This document shows, in pieces, positions 14,585 to 23,427 of a stretch of 64,000 nucleotides of DNA (its first letter is position 1; every line of letters begins with the position of its first letter). Origin of the DNA: Io17-Chloro-G2 sp963663135 (GTDB lineage Bacteria; Chloroflexota; Dehalococcoidia; Lucifugimonadales; UBA3495); NCBI GenBank assembly GCA_963663135.2, contig CAXXRM010000001.1, forward strand, positions 124,001 to 188,000. The letters are read 5' to 3'. The notes under the pieces were generated by a model, which ran no database searches, was not told the origin of the DNA, and saw only the letters and a program-made list of their open reading frames with translations. Position numbers and translations under genes: made by a program.

Positions 14585-14821
14585 CAACACCACGCACGGC
14601 CCAAACAGGCAGGGGCAAGGATTGGAACGAGGATCGCAACAAGGTTCCGGAAGAAAATATCCCGGATTCTTGCCTCGAACCTGAATCCCGCTGCGAGCCC
14701 TGCCCTCCGGACCAATTCCGGGGATTAAGCCTCGGAATATCAGGATATTATGATATGATGAATCATCAACTACCACAGGCGTGTCCAGATAAAATCTTCC
14801 GGTAATTCACTAGGAAACCCT

Positions 14822-16519
14822 TTGCCCGAACGTATCTTCATCGGCGTTGCCTGGCCCTATGCCAACGGTCCTTTGCACCTGGGCCACGTGGCCGGTTGCT
14901 ATCTGGCGTCGGACATCTTTGCCAGGTATCACCGGATGAAGGGCAACGACGTGTTGATGGTGTCCGGCAGCGACACTCACGGCACTCCCATTACCGTTCG
15001 GGCGGACCAGGAAGGTGTGGAACCGCAGGAAGTGGTAGACCGGTACCATGCCCAATTCCTGGACAGTTGGAAAAGGCTGGGCGTGTCCTTCGACCTGTTT
15101 ACGTCCACCAATACTGATAACCACAAGGAAGTAACGCAAGAAATCTTCACCTCTCTCCTGGAGAGCGGCTACATTTACACCGACCAAATGCTGCTGGCCT
15201 ACTGCCCCGATTGCGACCGGTTTCTGGCGGACCGCTATGTGGAGGGCATTTGTCCCCACTGCGGAGACCTGCGGGCCCGCGGGGACCAATGTGAAAGCTG
15301 CGGGCGCACTTTGGACCCTCAAGACCTGGTCCAACCCCGGTGTTTACTCTCGGGGACCACGCCCGAATTCCGGCAGTCCGAGCACTTCTTCCTGAAGCTT
15401 TCGGCTTTTCAGGAACCGCTGTTGGAATGGGTCCGCGGCCAGACCCACTGGCGGCCCAACGTCTTGAATTTTACCCGGCGGTACCTGGAAGACGGCCTGA
15501 AGGACCGGGCAATCTCCCGGGATATGACCTGGGGTATCGAACTTCCCCTGGAAGGGTACCAAGACAAGCGCATCTACGTTTGGTTCGAAGCCGTTATCGG
15601 CTACCTGTCGGCCGCCATAGAGTGGGCCAAGAATTCAGGGAATGAAGAGTCCTGGCAGGATTTCTGGAAGGACCCGTCCACCAAGTCCTACTACTTCATC
15701 GGCAAGGACAACATTCCATTCCATACCATTATCTGGCCCGCAATGCTGATGGGCTACGGCGGCCTCAACCTGCCCTACGACGTCCCGGCCAACGAGTTCT
15801 TGAGCATTGAAAACCGTAAATTCTCTACCAGCCAGAATTGGGCGGTTTGGCTGCCCGATTACCTGGACCGGTATGACCCTGATCCCCTCCGATACCTCCT
15901 GTCGATCAACATGCCCGAATCCGGAGACTCGGATTTTTCCTGGTCTGAGTTTGTCCGTCGCAACAACGAGGAATTGGTAGCCACCTACGGCAATTTGGTA
16001 AACCGGGTGTTGTCTTTTACCTATCGGAACTTCGATGGCAGGATTCCAACCCCCGGACCGCTGGCCGAGGTTGACCAGAGGCTGTTGGACGCCTCCCGGG
16101 AGGCGATGGCCGACGTTGACCGAAGCCTTTATCAGTGCCGGTTCAAGCAGGCGTTGGCCTTCGCCTTCGGGTTGGCCCAGGATACCAACCGGTACCTGGA
16201 CACCAAGGCGCCCTGGCGCGCCATCAAGAGCGAAAGCCAGACCGACCGGGAAGATGCGGCCACAACCCTCTGGGCGGCTATTCAGGTGATTAACTGCCTG
16301 AAGACAGTCCTGACGCCGTTCCTCCCGTTTAGCTCCCAAAATCTGCATGGGTTCTTGGGACTGGACGGGAAGGTGGAGGATGACCGCTGGGACTTCGACG
16401 CCGCCATGCAAAAAATAGTAGCCGGCGGACCCTTGAACCGCCCGGCCCCGCTGTACACCAAGCTTGACCCGGATGTCGCCGACCAGGAATACCAGCGACT
16501 GGGCGCAGAGGCCGTTTAG
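14822..16519 (+). CDS. metG: Methionyl-tRNA synthetase
   Basis: Charges tRNA-Met. 565 residues from a TTG that follows AGGAAA. The class I signature appears as PYANGPLHLGH (residues 12-22) and the KMSKS-type loop as RKFSTS near residue 332. A zinc-knuckle insertion with paired CxxC motifs (CPDC, CPHC, CESC) spans about 127-160, the four-cysteine type. A helical anticodon-binding domain follows, and there is no C-terminal EMAP tRNA-binding domain. The TTG is chosen because the conserved N-terminus starts within seven codons and no earlier start keeps the frame. It is followed eight bases later by the prenyl synthase gene. Confidence 0.96.
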   Translation: MPERIFIGVAWPYANGPLHLGHVAGCYLASDIFARYHRMKGNDVLMVSGSDTHGTPITVRADQEGVEPQEVVDRYHAQFLDSWKRLGVSFDLFTSTNTDNHKEVTQEIFTSLLESGYIYTDQMLLAYCPDCDRFLADRYVEGICPHCGDLRARGDQCESCGRTLDPQDLVQPRCLLSGTTPEFRQSEHFFLKLSAFQEPLLEWVRGQTHWRPNVLNFTRRYLEDGLKDRAISRDMTWGIELPLEGYQDKRIYVWFEAVIGYLSAAIEWAKNSGNEESWQDFWKDPSTKSYYFIGKDNIPFHTIIWPAMLMGYGGLNLPYDVPANEFLSIENRKFSTSQNWAVWLPDYLDRYDPDPLRYLLSINMPESGDSDFSWSEFVRRNNEELVATYGNLVNRVLSFTYRNFDGRIPTPGPLAEVDQRLLDASREAMADVDRSLYQCRFKQALAFAFGLAQDTNRYLDTKAPWRAIKSESQTDREDAATTLWAAIQVINCLKTVLTPFLPFSSQNLHGFLGLDGKVEDDRWDFDAAMQKIVAGGPLNRPAPLYTKLDPDVADQEYQRLGAEAV

Positions 16520-16527
16520 GAGTCCAT

Positions 16528-17511
16528 TTGCTGGAAGGGTTGGACCGACAGGCCGAGTCTATCTATGCACCAATCCGGCCGCTGCTTGACCAGGCCGAAG
16601 AGTGCTTACACCGTTTAACCCAGTCCGACGCACCACAAATTGCGCCGTTGCTGGATTACACCATGGCCAAGGGCGGAAAGCGGATCCGTCCCGCCGTCAC
16701 CCTGCTGGCATCCAGTTTTCATCCCGGCGACACCAGGCCGCCTATATTGATGGCCGGCGCCGTGGAACTGCTCCACCTCGCCACCTTGATTCACGACGAT
16801 ACGGTGGATAATTCAGACCTTCGCCGGGGCAAAGCCACCGTCTCGAACCTGTGGGGACCCCACGTCGCGGTGCTGTTCGGCGACTACGTCTTCGCTGCCG
16901 CGGCGAGTGTGGTTTGCGACACGGACAACGTGAGGGTGATCCGCAGGTTCTCCGAGACCATCATGGACCTGGCCAGCGGGGAACTGATGGAATACTTCGG
17001 TGTATTCGACCCGCTGCAGTCCAGGTCTATCTATAATGACCGGATTTACCGCAAGACGGCGTCCCTGTTCCGCACCGCCGCCGAGACCGGAGCGATTCTG
17101 AGCGGCGCCCCGGAGCCGGAAGTAGAGGCATTGAAAGACTATGGGTACCAGATCGGAATGGCATACCAGATAGTCGATGACCTTTTGGACGTTCAGGGCG
17201 ACGCCTTGTCCCTGGGTAAGCCGGTGGGCAACGACCTGCGTCATGGCATCCTGACGCTGCCCGCCATCATGCTGATGGAGCGCTACCCCGAAACCAACCC
17301 GATCAAGGCGTTGTTCCAGGACCGGGAGCAGGTCGGGAACCTCGAGGCGGCCCTGGAGATGATCCAGAATTCCGACATTGTCGAGGATTGCTACCAGGTC
17401 ATCAAAAGCCACTGCCACGCCGCCCGCAAGTCCTTGGACTCCTTCCCGGACTGCGAAGCGCGGCAGTCATTGCTCCAACTGGCCGATTACATCTGGGAGC
17501 GCAGCCACTAA
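16528..17511 (+). CDS. Trans-polyprenyl diphosphate synthase
   Basis: Chain-elongating isoprenoid synthase, 327 residues, of the type that makes the quinone side chain. The two aspartate-rich motifs are DDTVD (about residue 91, in LIHDDTVDNSDLRRG) and DDLLD (about 216, in QIVDDLLDVQGD); GGKRIRP lies near residue 50. These bind magnesium and the diphosphates of substrate and isopentenyl diphosphate. TTG at 16528 is preceded by AGGAG at good distance and lies eight bases after the metG stop, so the two are probably co-translated. Chain length cannot be told from sequence; heptaprenyl or octaprenyl synthase is most likely. Confidence 0.92.
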   Translation: MLEGLDRQAESIYAPIRPLLDQAEECLHRLTQSDAPQIAPLLDYTMAKGGKRIRPAVTLLASSFHPGDTRPPILMAGAVELLHLATLIHDDTVDNSDLRRGKATVSNLWGPHVAVLFGDYVFAAAASVVCDTDNVRVIRRFSETIMDLASGELMEYFGVFDPLQSRSIYNDRIYRKTASLFRTAAETGAILSGAPEPEVEALKDYGYQIGMAYQIVDDLLDVQGDALSLGKPVGNDLRHGILTLPAIMLMERYPETNPIKALFQDREQVGNLEAALEMIQNSDIVEDCYQVIKSHCHAARKSLDSFPDCEARQSLLQLADYIWERSH

Positions 17512-17548
17512 CGTCATTCCAGAGCGGTCCGCTGGCGCCGGTCGCGAC

Positions 17549-19192
17549 CTAGTTGCCGGACGCTTCCCACGCAACCTGTCCACTGATGATGGTCATAGTC
17601 GCGCGGATGTCTTTAAGCCCTTCCGGGTCAATCTCGGTTGGGTCGGCGTCGAGCAGCGCCAGGTCCGCGCCGCCGCCGGGGGTTATGCCCACCCGCCGCT
17701 CCGGTGGTACGGCCGCCGCTTGATCGCCGGTGTACATCCGCAGCGCATCCCGTACCGGTAGTTCCTGTCCAGGGTCACCTTGCCCGGTGAATGCGCCCAG
17801 AAAGGCTCCCGATCGCGTACGGCGGGTTACGGCGCTGTAGATTGCCGGCCAGGGGTTGGGGTCTATCACCGGCGCATCGGACCCGAATGTCACGCTGGCC
17901 CCGGCCTGACGTAGCCCCCTGGCATCGTACAGATGGTCGAGCAGGCCTGGCTCCACGTTGGCCAGGTAGCTATCGCCTTGCCAGTAAACGAACCCCGGTT
18001 GGGTGACAATCATCGCTCCCGATTGAACTACCTGAGCCACCAACTCCGGGGGGCATTCCGAGCAATGTTCAATGCGGTCCCTTACCGTCAACCCGCCGCG
18101 GGACTCCCGTTCACTGGTTAGCACGGCGGCGGCAGCGGCGACGGCTTCCTGCTCCACGGCGTGGATTGCTACGGGGAACCCGGCGGCATGAGCCCGCCGG
18201 ACCATGTCTTGCAGTTCGGTCACTCCCGGATAAAGCGCCCCGGTGGTTCTTGTGACCATTATTTTCGCGTGCCCCAGCCGCAGTCCAGAATCGCCATCCC
18301 CGAAATTCAGGCCGGCCTCGCGGAACTCATCAATATGGTCAAAGCCGGCCATCATGGTCACGCGGCAGGACAACTGCCCGGACGCTCTCAACTCCAGGAA
18401 GGTTTCCCACCGATTGGGGTCGTTGCCGGGTCCGGCATCGTGCGCCGAAGTGATGCCGGACGCCAGCAGTTTTTGATTGAGCAGCCGGACTCCATCTTTT
18501 AGTCCCCCCGGATCGTGGGCGGCGTCCAATCGCCGGCGCAGAAAATCTCCCATTTCAAGCAAAAGACCGGTTGGAGTCCCCGACGCGGGGTCTCGGTCAA
18601 TGACTCCCTCCACCGGGTCGGGTGTCTCGGATGTAATTCCCAGCAGTTCCAAACCCCGGCTGTTTAGCACGCTGGCGTGGCGGCTGCGGTGGTCCAGCCG
18701 GACCGGATGGCCGGCTGCTACCGGGTCCAGGTCCCACCGGTAGGGATGACGCCTTTCGGCCAGGGCGTTGTCGTCGTAGCCGAAGCCCCGTATCCAACCG
18801 CCGGGCGGGGTTAGATCGGCCCGGCTTCTCACCAACCGTTGAAGCGCCGGGATGGAGGATGCCGCCTGCGGCCCACAGTCCAAGCCGCGCAGCGTGGAGC
18901 CCAGGGCCAGCAGGTGGCAATGGGAGTCAACCAACCCTGGCAACAGGGTCAGCCCGCTGCAATCGATTACCCTGGCTGGCACCCTGGCTGCGGGGCCGGC
19001 CGATGTGGAAACCTCATCGTTCCGGCCTACCGATATGATGCTGCCGCCCCCGATGGCCACCGCCTGGCGTGCTGACGAAGGGGCATTTGGCGGGGCATGA
19101 AGATCAAGCACCCGGGCGTTGAGGAGCAACAAATTGGTTCGGGATTGACCCATGAACCCCTTGCTCTCGGCGTCCGTAGGGGGCTGGGACAT
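17549..19192 (-). CDS. Amidohydrolase family 3 (YtcJ-like) metal-dependent hydrolase
   Basis: Cytosolic TIM-barrel hydrolase of the amidohydrolase superfamily. LLPGLVDSHCHL carries the HxH metal motif, and AIHAVEQEAV, RIEHCSEC and FGSDAPVIDPNPW supply the later histidines and the catalytic aspartate. A small beta domain opens the protein (NLLLLNARVLDL). The frame is open to 19426, but that part overlaps lipA and is unlike the family. Starts at 19192 (547 residues) and 19153 (534 residues, after AAGGGG) are both plausible. Substrate is unknown; YtcJ-like proteins act on amides, carbamates or cyclic ureas. It lies 35 bases after lipA. Confidence 0.85.
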   Translation of the reverse strand: MSQPPTDAESKGFMGQSRTNLLLLNARVLDLHAPPNAPSSARQAVAIGGGSIISVGRNDEVSTSAGPAARVPARVIDCSGLTLLPGLVDSHCHLLALGSTLRGLDCGPQAASSIPALQRLVRSRADLTPPGGWIRGFGYDDNALAERRHPYRWDLDPVAAGHPVRLDHRSRHASVLNSRGLELLGITSETPDPVEGVIDRDPASGTPTGLLLEMGDFLRRRLDAAHDPGGLKDGVRLLNQKLLASGITSAHDAGPGNDPNRWETFLELRASGQLSCRVTMMAGFDHIDEFREAGLNFGDGDSGLRLGHAKIMVTRTTGALYPGVTELQDMVRRAHAAGFPVAIHAVEQEAVAAAAAVLTSERESRGGLTVRDRIEHCSECPPELVAQVVQSGAMIVTQPGFVYWQGDSYLANVEPGLLDHLYDARGLRQAGASVTFGSDAPVIDPNPWPAIYSAVTRRTRSGAFLGAFTGQGDPGQELPVRDALRMYTGDQAAAVPPERRVGITPGGGADLALLDADPTEIDPEGLKDIRATMTIISGQVAWEASGN

Positions 19193-19227
19193 GAGTGCGA
19201 AACCGCCGGAAGGTTGTTCCCCCGCGG

Positions 19228-20133
19228 TCAGGCCAACGCAGCGGCAGCGTGCTGCTGGTCGGCGTGGTAAGAACTGCGCACCAACGGGCCCGATGCCACG
19301 TTTTTGAAGCCCATTGCTTCCCCCTGCTCCCGCAGTTCGTCGAACTCCGCCGGCGTGTAGAACCGGTTGATGGGAAGATGCTTCAGGGACGGGCGCAGAT
19401 ACTGACCGATGGTAAGAAGGTCGCAATCCACCTCGCGCAGATCGGCCATGGTTTCCACCACTTCCTCGGTAGCCTCGCCCATTCCCACGATAATCCCCGA
19501 CTTGGTTACGATGTCAGGGGCCAACTCCCTGGACTTGGCCAGCAGGTCCAGGGACAGCCGGTAGTCTCCTTTGGGCCGGACCAGCGGGAAAATGCGCCGG
19601 CTTGATTCGATGTTGTGATTCAGGACGTCGGGCCCCGCATCCAGCACTTTTGCCAGGGCCGTCCAGGACCCGGCGAAATCCGGGATCAGCACCTCCATCT
19701 TGCACGAGGGAGACTGCTCCCGGATTTTCTTGATACATCCGGCGAATATCAGGGCGCCGCCGTCCGCCAGGTCATCCCGGTTGACCGACGTGATAACGCA
19801 ATAGTCGAGGCCCATCCGGGCCACCGTGTCGGCCAGTCTTGCCGGTTCAAAAAGGTCGATGCCCGTTGGCCTGCCGGTGGTTACGGCGCAGTAGCGACAG
19901 GCGCGCGTGCAAATGTCCCCCAGAATCATGAAAGTTGCGGTGCCGCGTCCCCAGCACTCGCCGATGTTGGGACAGTGGGCCTCCTCACACACGGTGTGGA
20001 GGGACTGGCTCCGCATGATCTGCTGGAGTTCGATATACCTTGGGTTCCCCGGAGCCTTGACCTTCAGCCAGTCCGGCAGTCTGGGCCTGAGACCCGTATT
20101 TTGGGGGCCGGTCTTTTCTATCGAAGACGACAT
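19228..20133 (-). CDS. lipA: Lipoyl synthase
   Basis: Radical-SAM enzyme that inserts two sulfurs into octanoyl-lipoyl domains. 301 residues. The auxiliary cluster cysteines are C49, C54 and C60 (CEEAHCPNIGEC). The SAM cluster is C75, C79, C82 (CTRACRYC), and the C-terminal RSSYHADQ supplies the conserved serine ligand. LPDWLKVKAP at the start is typical. The ATG at 20133 has only a weak ribosome site. It lies 40 bases after gmk. No lipB or dehydrogenase-complex gene is in the window. Confidence 0.97.
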   Translation of the reverse strand: MSSSIEKTGPQNTGLRPRLPDWLKVKAPGNPRYIELQQIMRSQSLHTVCEEAHCPNIGECWGRGTATFMILGDICTRACRYCAVTTGRPTGIDLFEPARLADTVARMGLDYCVITSVNRDDLADGGALIFAGCIKKIREQSPSCKMEVLIPDFAGSWTALAKVLDAGPDVLNHNIESSRRIFPLVRPKGDYRLSLDLLAKSRELAPDIVTKSGIIVGMGEATEEVVETMADLREVDCDLLTIGQYLRPSLKHLPINRFYTPAEFDELREQGEAMGFKNVASGPLVRSSYHADQQHAAAALA

Positions 20134-20173
20134 GTTAAACCCACTACCAAAACTAAACCTGCTGCGCCCGTGA

Positions 20174-20794
20174 TCATATCACCACTGGACTTCGAGGCTT
20201 AACCCTGCTTTTCTCGGCGGAGATTATCCCATCGATGGCGGCAACCGCCTGGGCCAGGCCCCCGTCCCGGTTGACCACCCGGTATTCAAACTCGTTGACG
20301 CGGGCCGCCTCGGAGCGGGCATTGTCCAACCGGAGCTCCACTTCTGCATTGCTTTCCGTCTTTCGCATCGACAGCCGCTCCCGCAGCTCTTGCCAGGAGG
20401 CCGGAAGCATAAATATGAACACCCCTTGGGGCACCAGCCGCCGGATCGTTTCGGCCCCCTGGACATCGGTTTTTAGAATAACGTCCTTGCCCGCTTCCAG
20501 GCCCTTGGTAACCTGGCTGCGTGGAACGCCGTACCAGCGTCCATATACTTCGGCGCACTCCAGGAGTTCTTGTCGCGCTCTCATCGCTGAAAACGCTTCG
20601 GGCTCCAGGAATATGTAGTCCAACCCATCCTGTTCCGAGGGTCGCGGTGGCCGGGTGGTTGCAGTAACGGCGAAATGCCACGGACGGTCCATTAGCTTTA
20701 GCTGGTCCAGGGCCGCGTCTTTCCCTACCCCCGACGGCCCTGAGACCACCACCAACAGGGGCGGACGGGGTTGGGATTCGGGTACGGCAGGCAA
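20174..20794 (-). CDS. gmk: Guanylate kinase
   Basis: Phosphorylates GMP to GDP. 206 residues, the usual size. It has the P-loop SGPSGVGKDAA near 18-28, TTRPPRPSEQDGLDY for GMP binding, VPRSQV, and KTDVQGAETIRR. The residue after the P-loop lysine is Asp, where the Walker A consensus has Ser/Thr. I recall the same GKDA form in other Chloroflexota kinases but have not checked. The start is a TTG immediately after the aroA TAG and in the same frame, with GGGAG ten bases upstream, so translation is likely coupled to aroA termination. Confidence 0.93.
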   Translation of the reverse strand: MPAVPESQPRPPLLVVVSGPSGVGKDAALDQLKLMDRPWHFAVTATTRPPRPSEQDGLDYIFLEPEAFSAMRARQELLECAEVYGRWYGVPRSQVTKGLEAGKDVILKTDVQGAETIRRLVPQGVFIFMLPASWQELRERLSMRKTESNAEVELRLDNARSEAARVNEFEYRVVNRDGGLAQAVAAIDGIISAEKSRVKPRSPVVI

Positions 20795-22114
20795 CTAACC
20801 GTCTCCCGGCCCATCTTCCCGGCCTTCTCCGGAGAGATAGGCCAAGTGTTCCCAAAAGGAAGGGTAGGATGTCGAGGCGTCATCCGCGCCGTCGATTACG
20901 GTGTCGCCCTGCGCCACCAGCCCGGCTACCCCCAGGGCCATAGCCAGCCGGTGGTCTAGGTGGCTCTCGCAGGCGCTGCCCTGTAGGCTCCCTGAGCCGT
21001 GGATCACCATTCCGTCTTCCCGCGCCTCAATCCGCGCCCCCATCTTGGAAAGCTCACTGACCGTGGTTTCGATGCGGTCCGACTCTTTGACTCGCAGCTC
21101 TTTCGCGTCTCGGATCACGGTGTCGCCTTCCGCGAAACAGGCAGCCACCGCCAGTACCGGAATTTCGTCCAGGATCCGGGGAATCAAGTCGCCGCCGATC
21201 TCGATGCCCGAAAGAGGACTCGGTGTTACCAGCAGGTCCGCCACCGGCTCTCCCCCTTCGGTGCGCTCGTCCAATAGCTTCAACCCGTCACCGGCGCCCA
21301 TGGCCGCCAGGGCCTCGATGATCCCGGTGCGGGATGGGTTCAATCCCACTCCCTTCACCAGGATTCGCGCTTGGGGATGACATAGCCCGGCCACCAACCA
21401 AAAAGCGGCCGCGCTGATGTCGCCTGGCACTGCAATGTTTACCGCTGTCAGTTCGGCGGGGTGGACCACCAGCGTCAGGCCGTCGGATACAACCACGCCG
21501 CCCATTGCGGACACCATGCGCTCGGTATGGTCCCGAGACAGCGCCGGCTGGTGTAATACCGTGTTTCCTTGGGCCGAAAGCCCCGCCAGCATGATGCAGG
21601 ACTTGACTTGGGCGCTGGCCACAGGCAAGTCGTATTCAATGCCCTTCAGCGCCCCGCCTCTGACCGTAAGCGGAGCCAGGGTGTCGCGTTGCCGGCCGAG
21701 GACGGTGGCGCCCATTTGTTGCAGGGGATGGACCACCCGGCCCATGGGGCGGCTTCTCAAGGAATCGTCGCCGGAAATCACTGACGTAAACGACTGCCCC
21801 GCCAGTATTCCCGACAATAGCCGCATGGAGGTGCCGCTGTTCCCGGCGTCCAGAATCTCCCCGGGTTCGTCAAGGTCCCAGCCGGTCCCGTTTACCGTGA
21901 CCATTCCCGGCTGGTCTCCGGGTTGTATCTCAACCCCCATGGCCCTCAGGCACCACATGGTTGAGACCACGTCGCCCCCGTCGGATAGGCCACTGACCAC
22001 CGCCCGCCCGCGGGCAACCGCGTTGAGAATCAGGGCGCGGTGAGAGATTGACTTGTCGCCGGGGACCGATATGTCACCGTTCAATGAATCGGGGCTGCGA
22101 ACTGTTAGCTGCAA
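20795..22114 (-). CDS. aroA: 3-phosphoshikimate 1-carboxyvinyltransferase (EPSP synthase)
   Basis: Sixth step of the shikimate pathway, transferring enolpyruvyl from PEP to shikimate-3-phosphate. 439 residues from TTG at 22114, which follows AGGAGAG. The frame opens further to 22255, but that TTG has no ribosome site and the extra sequence looks non-coding. Motifs: PGDKSISHRALIL near 15-27, DAGNSGTSMRLLSG, RDHTERMVSAMG, and RVKESDRI toward the end. The family is usually 425-440 residues. tyrA precedes it and gmk follows in the same frame after one TAG. Confidence 0.95.
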   Translation of the reverse strand: MQLTVRSPDSLNGDISVPGDKSISHRALILNAVARGRAVVSGLSDGGDVVSTMWCLRAMGVEIQPGDQPGMVTVNGTGWDLDEPGEILDAGNSGTSMRLLSGILAGQSFTSVISGDDSLRSRPMGRVVHPLQQMGATVLGRQRDTLAPLTVRGGALKGIEYDLPVASAQVKSCIMLAGLSAQGNTVLHQPALSRDHTERMVSAMGGVVVSDGLTLVVHPAELTAVNIAVPGDISAAAFWLVAGLCHPQARILVKGVGLNPSRTGIIEALAAMGAGDGLKLLDERTEGGEPVADLLVTPSPLSGIEIGGDLIPRILDEIPVLAVAACFAEGDTVIRDAKELRVKESDRIETTVSELSKMGARIEAREDGMVIHGSGSLQGSACESHLDHRLAMALGVAGLVAQGDTVIDGADDASTSYPSFWEHLAYLSGEGREDGPGDG

Positions 22115-22258
22115 CCGGGGACTCTCCTGAAAGCGGCGCAGAAAAGCTACCGCCGGGTATGCCGCGCCAACCGGGGCCTCCGGTTGTGAATGGGTCCGGG
22201 AGTTTCGAGGAGATGGCCGGGCGGCTCGGAACGGAGCCGGCCGCCAACCTGTCAAAGG

Positions 22259-23263
22259 CTACTTGCGGCCGTCGTTTTTCCCCCGCCCGCCTCCGAAAAG
22301 CCGTCTCTGATAATCCATCACCTGGGTCCCGAAGAATGCCTCCCCCATGGTGGGGAGTTCCGGGGCAGGCCTGGCGGCCATATCTCCTTGGTTGAAATCA
22401 CCCGAACGCCACAATTCGCGAGCTTGAAAGCATTTTTGAAACACGTCCTCCACGGCGGCGCTGTCCGGCGTTCCTTCAACTCCCAGAAGCTGTCTGATCT
22501 CGTAAAGCTCCCGGATAAAAGCGTCAATCCACGCCACGATGGGCTCGGGATTGGACAGGCAGATGTCCCGGTGCATCACCGGGTCGCCGGAGGCCAGGCG
22601 GGTCAGCCCATCAAACCCTGAAGCCGCCAACTGGCCAATATCACTCCAGTTGGCGCTCTTGGAGGTGCACCCCATCAGGGCCACCGATAAGAGGAATGGT
22701 AGGTGGCTGGCCGCGGCCACAAAGCTGTCGTGCTCGTCCACGCTGATGAAGTAGGGGCGGGCCCCCACCGCGTCCACCAGGCTGGTGACTTCCGACACTG
22801 CTCGGTGGGAAGCTCGGGGAGACGGAATAACGCAGTAAACCCTGCCTTGAAACAGGGAGGCATCGGCGTTCTCGGGTCCTGGAGTCTCCCTGCCGGCCAT
22901 CGGGTGGCCCCCCACGAATTCGACGCGTTCCGGCAGGTACCGCTCGGCCCACTCCAGGACCACTTTCTTGGAACTGCCCACGTCGGTCACCACGCAGCCC
23001 TCCGGCAGTTGATTGCCGATGGCCTGCATGATTTCTTCCATCGCCATAATCGGGGTTGCCAGGACCACCATCTTGGCGTCCCTTATTGAGGAATACAGGT
23101 TGTTGTCGATGCGGTCGAAGGCCTGGGACTTCTGGGCGCCGTTTCGAGACCGGCCGTTCGAGTCGGTGCCAACCAACTCCAGGTCCTTGCCCCTGGATTG
23201 CTTCAAACCCAGGGCCAAGGAGGTGCCGATCAAGCCGGTGCCTATGACGGTCAGTTGTGCCAT
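22259..23263 (-). CDS. tyrA: Prephenate/arogenate dehydrogenase
   Basis: NAD(P)-dependent oxidative decarboxylase of tyrosine synthesis. 334 residues from ATG 23263, preceded by GGGGAGG. VIGTGLIGTSLALGLK (residues 5-20) is the Rossmann loop. VTDVGSSK and FVGGHPMAGRETPGPENAD are the TyrA substrate signatures, with the catalytic His in HPMAG. It has no chorismate mutase or ACT domain, so it is the plain form. It heads a run tyrA-aroA-gmk-lipA on one strand. Prephenate versus arogenate preference is not readable here. Confidence 0.93.
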   Translation of the reverse strand: MAQLTVIGTGLIGTSLALGLKQSRGKDLELVGTDSNGRSRNGAQKSQAFDRIDNNLYSSIRDAKMVVLATPIMAMEEIMQAIGNQLPEGCVVTDVGSSKKVVLEWAERYLPERVEFVGGHPMAGRETPGPENADASLFQGRVYCVIPSPRASHRAVSEVTSLVDAVGARPYFISVDEHDSFVAAASHLPFLLSVALMGCTSKSANWSDIGQLAASGFDGLTRLASGDPVMHRDICLSNPEPIVAWIDAFIRELYEIRQLLGVEGTPDSAAVEDVFQKCFQARELWRSGDFNQGDMAARPAPELPTMGEAFFGTQVMDYQRRLFGGGRGKNDGRK

Positions 23264-23297
23264 TGCAACCTCCCCATTGAAAACCTTGGGGACTACC

Positions 23298-23357
23298 CGC
23301 AAGCGGGATGGTCCACCTGCACTTTAGGTCAATGGACGGGTGGACATCCCGCTTGCG
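23298..23357. repeat. Long imperfect inverted repeat between the LigB-type gene and tyrA
   Basis: The arms at 23298-23317 and 23339-23357 (CGCAAGCGGGATGGTCCACC and its complement, one base bulged) enclose 21 bases. The stem is about 19 pairs. It could end the transcript of the dioxygenase gene or protect its 3' end; no T-run follows, and it lies 35 bases upstream of the tyrA start. Confidence 0.7.
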
Positions 23358-23427
23358 ATAAAAACTACTGCCGGGATTTGAACATTTTGCGTGGGCCGCG
23401 TTCCGAAAAGGGCGGCAGCCCGTGTTC

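Noticed and set aside
19193..19426. 78-codon extension of the amidohydrolase into lipA
   Set aside because: It overlaps the conserved end of lipA and lacks similarity to the family.
22115..22255. 47-codon N-terminal extension of aroA
   Set aside because: Its TTG has no ribosome site and the sequence is unlike AroA; TTG 22114 has AGGAGAG and gives the normal N-terminus.
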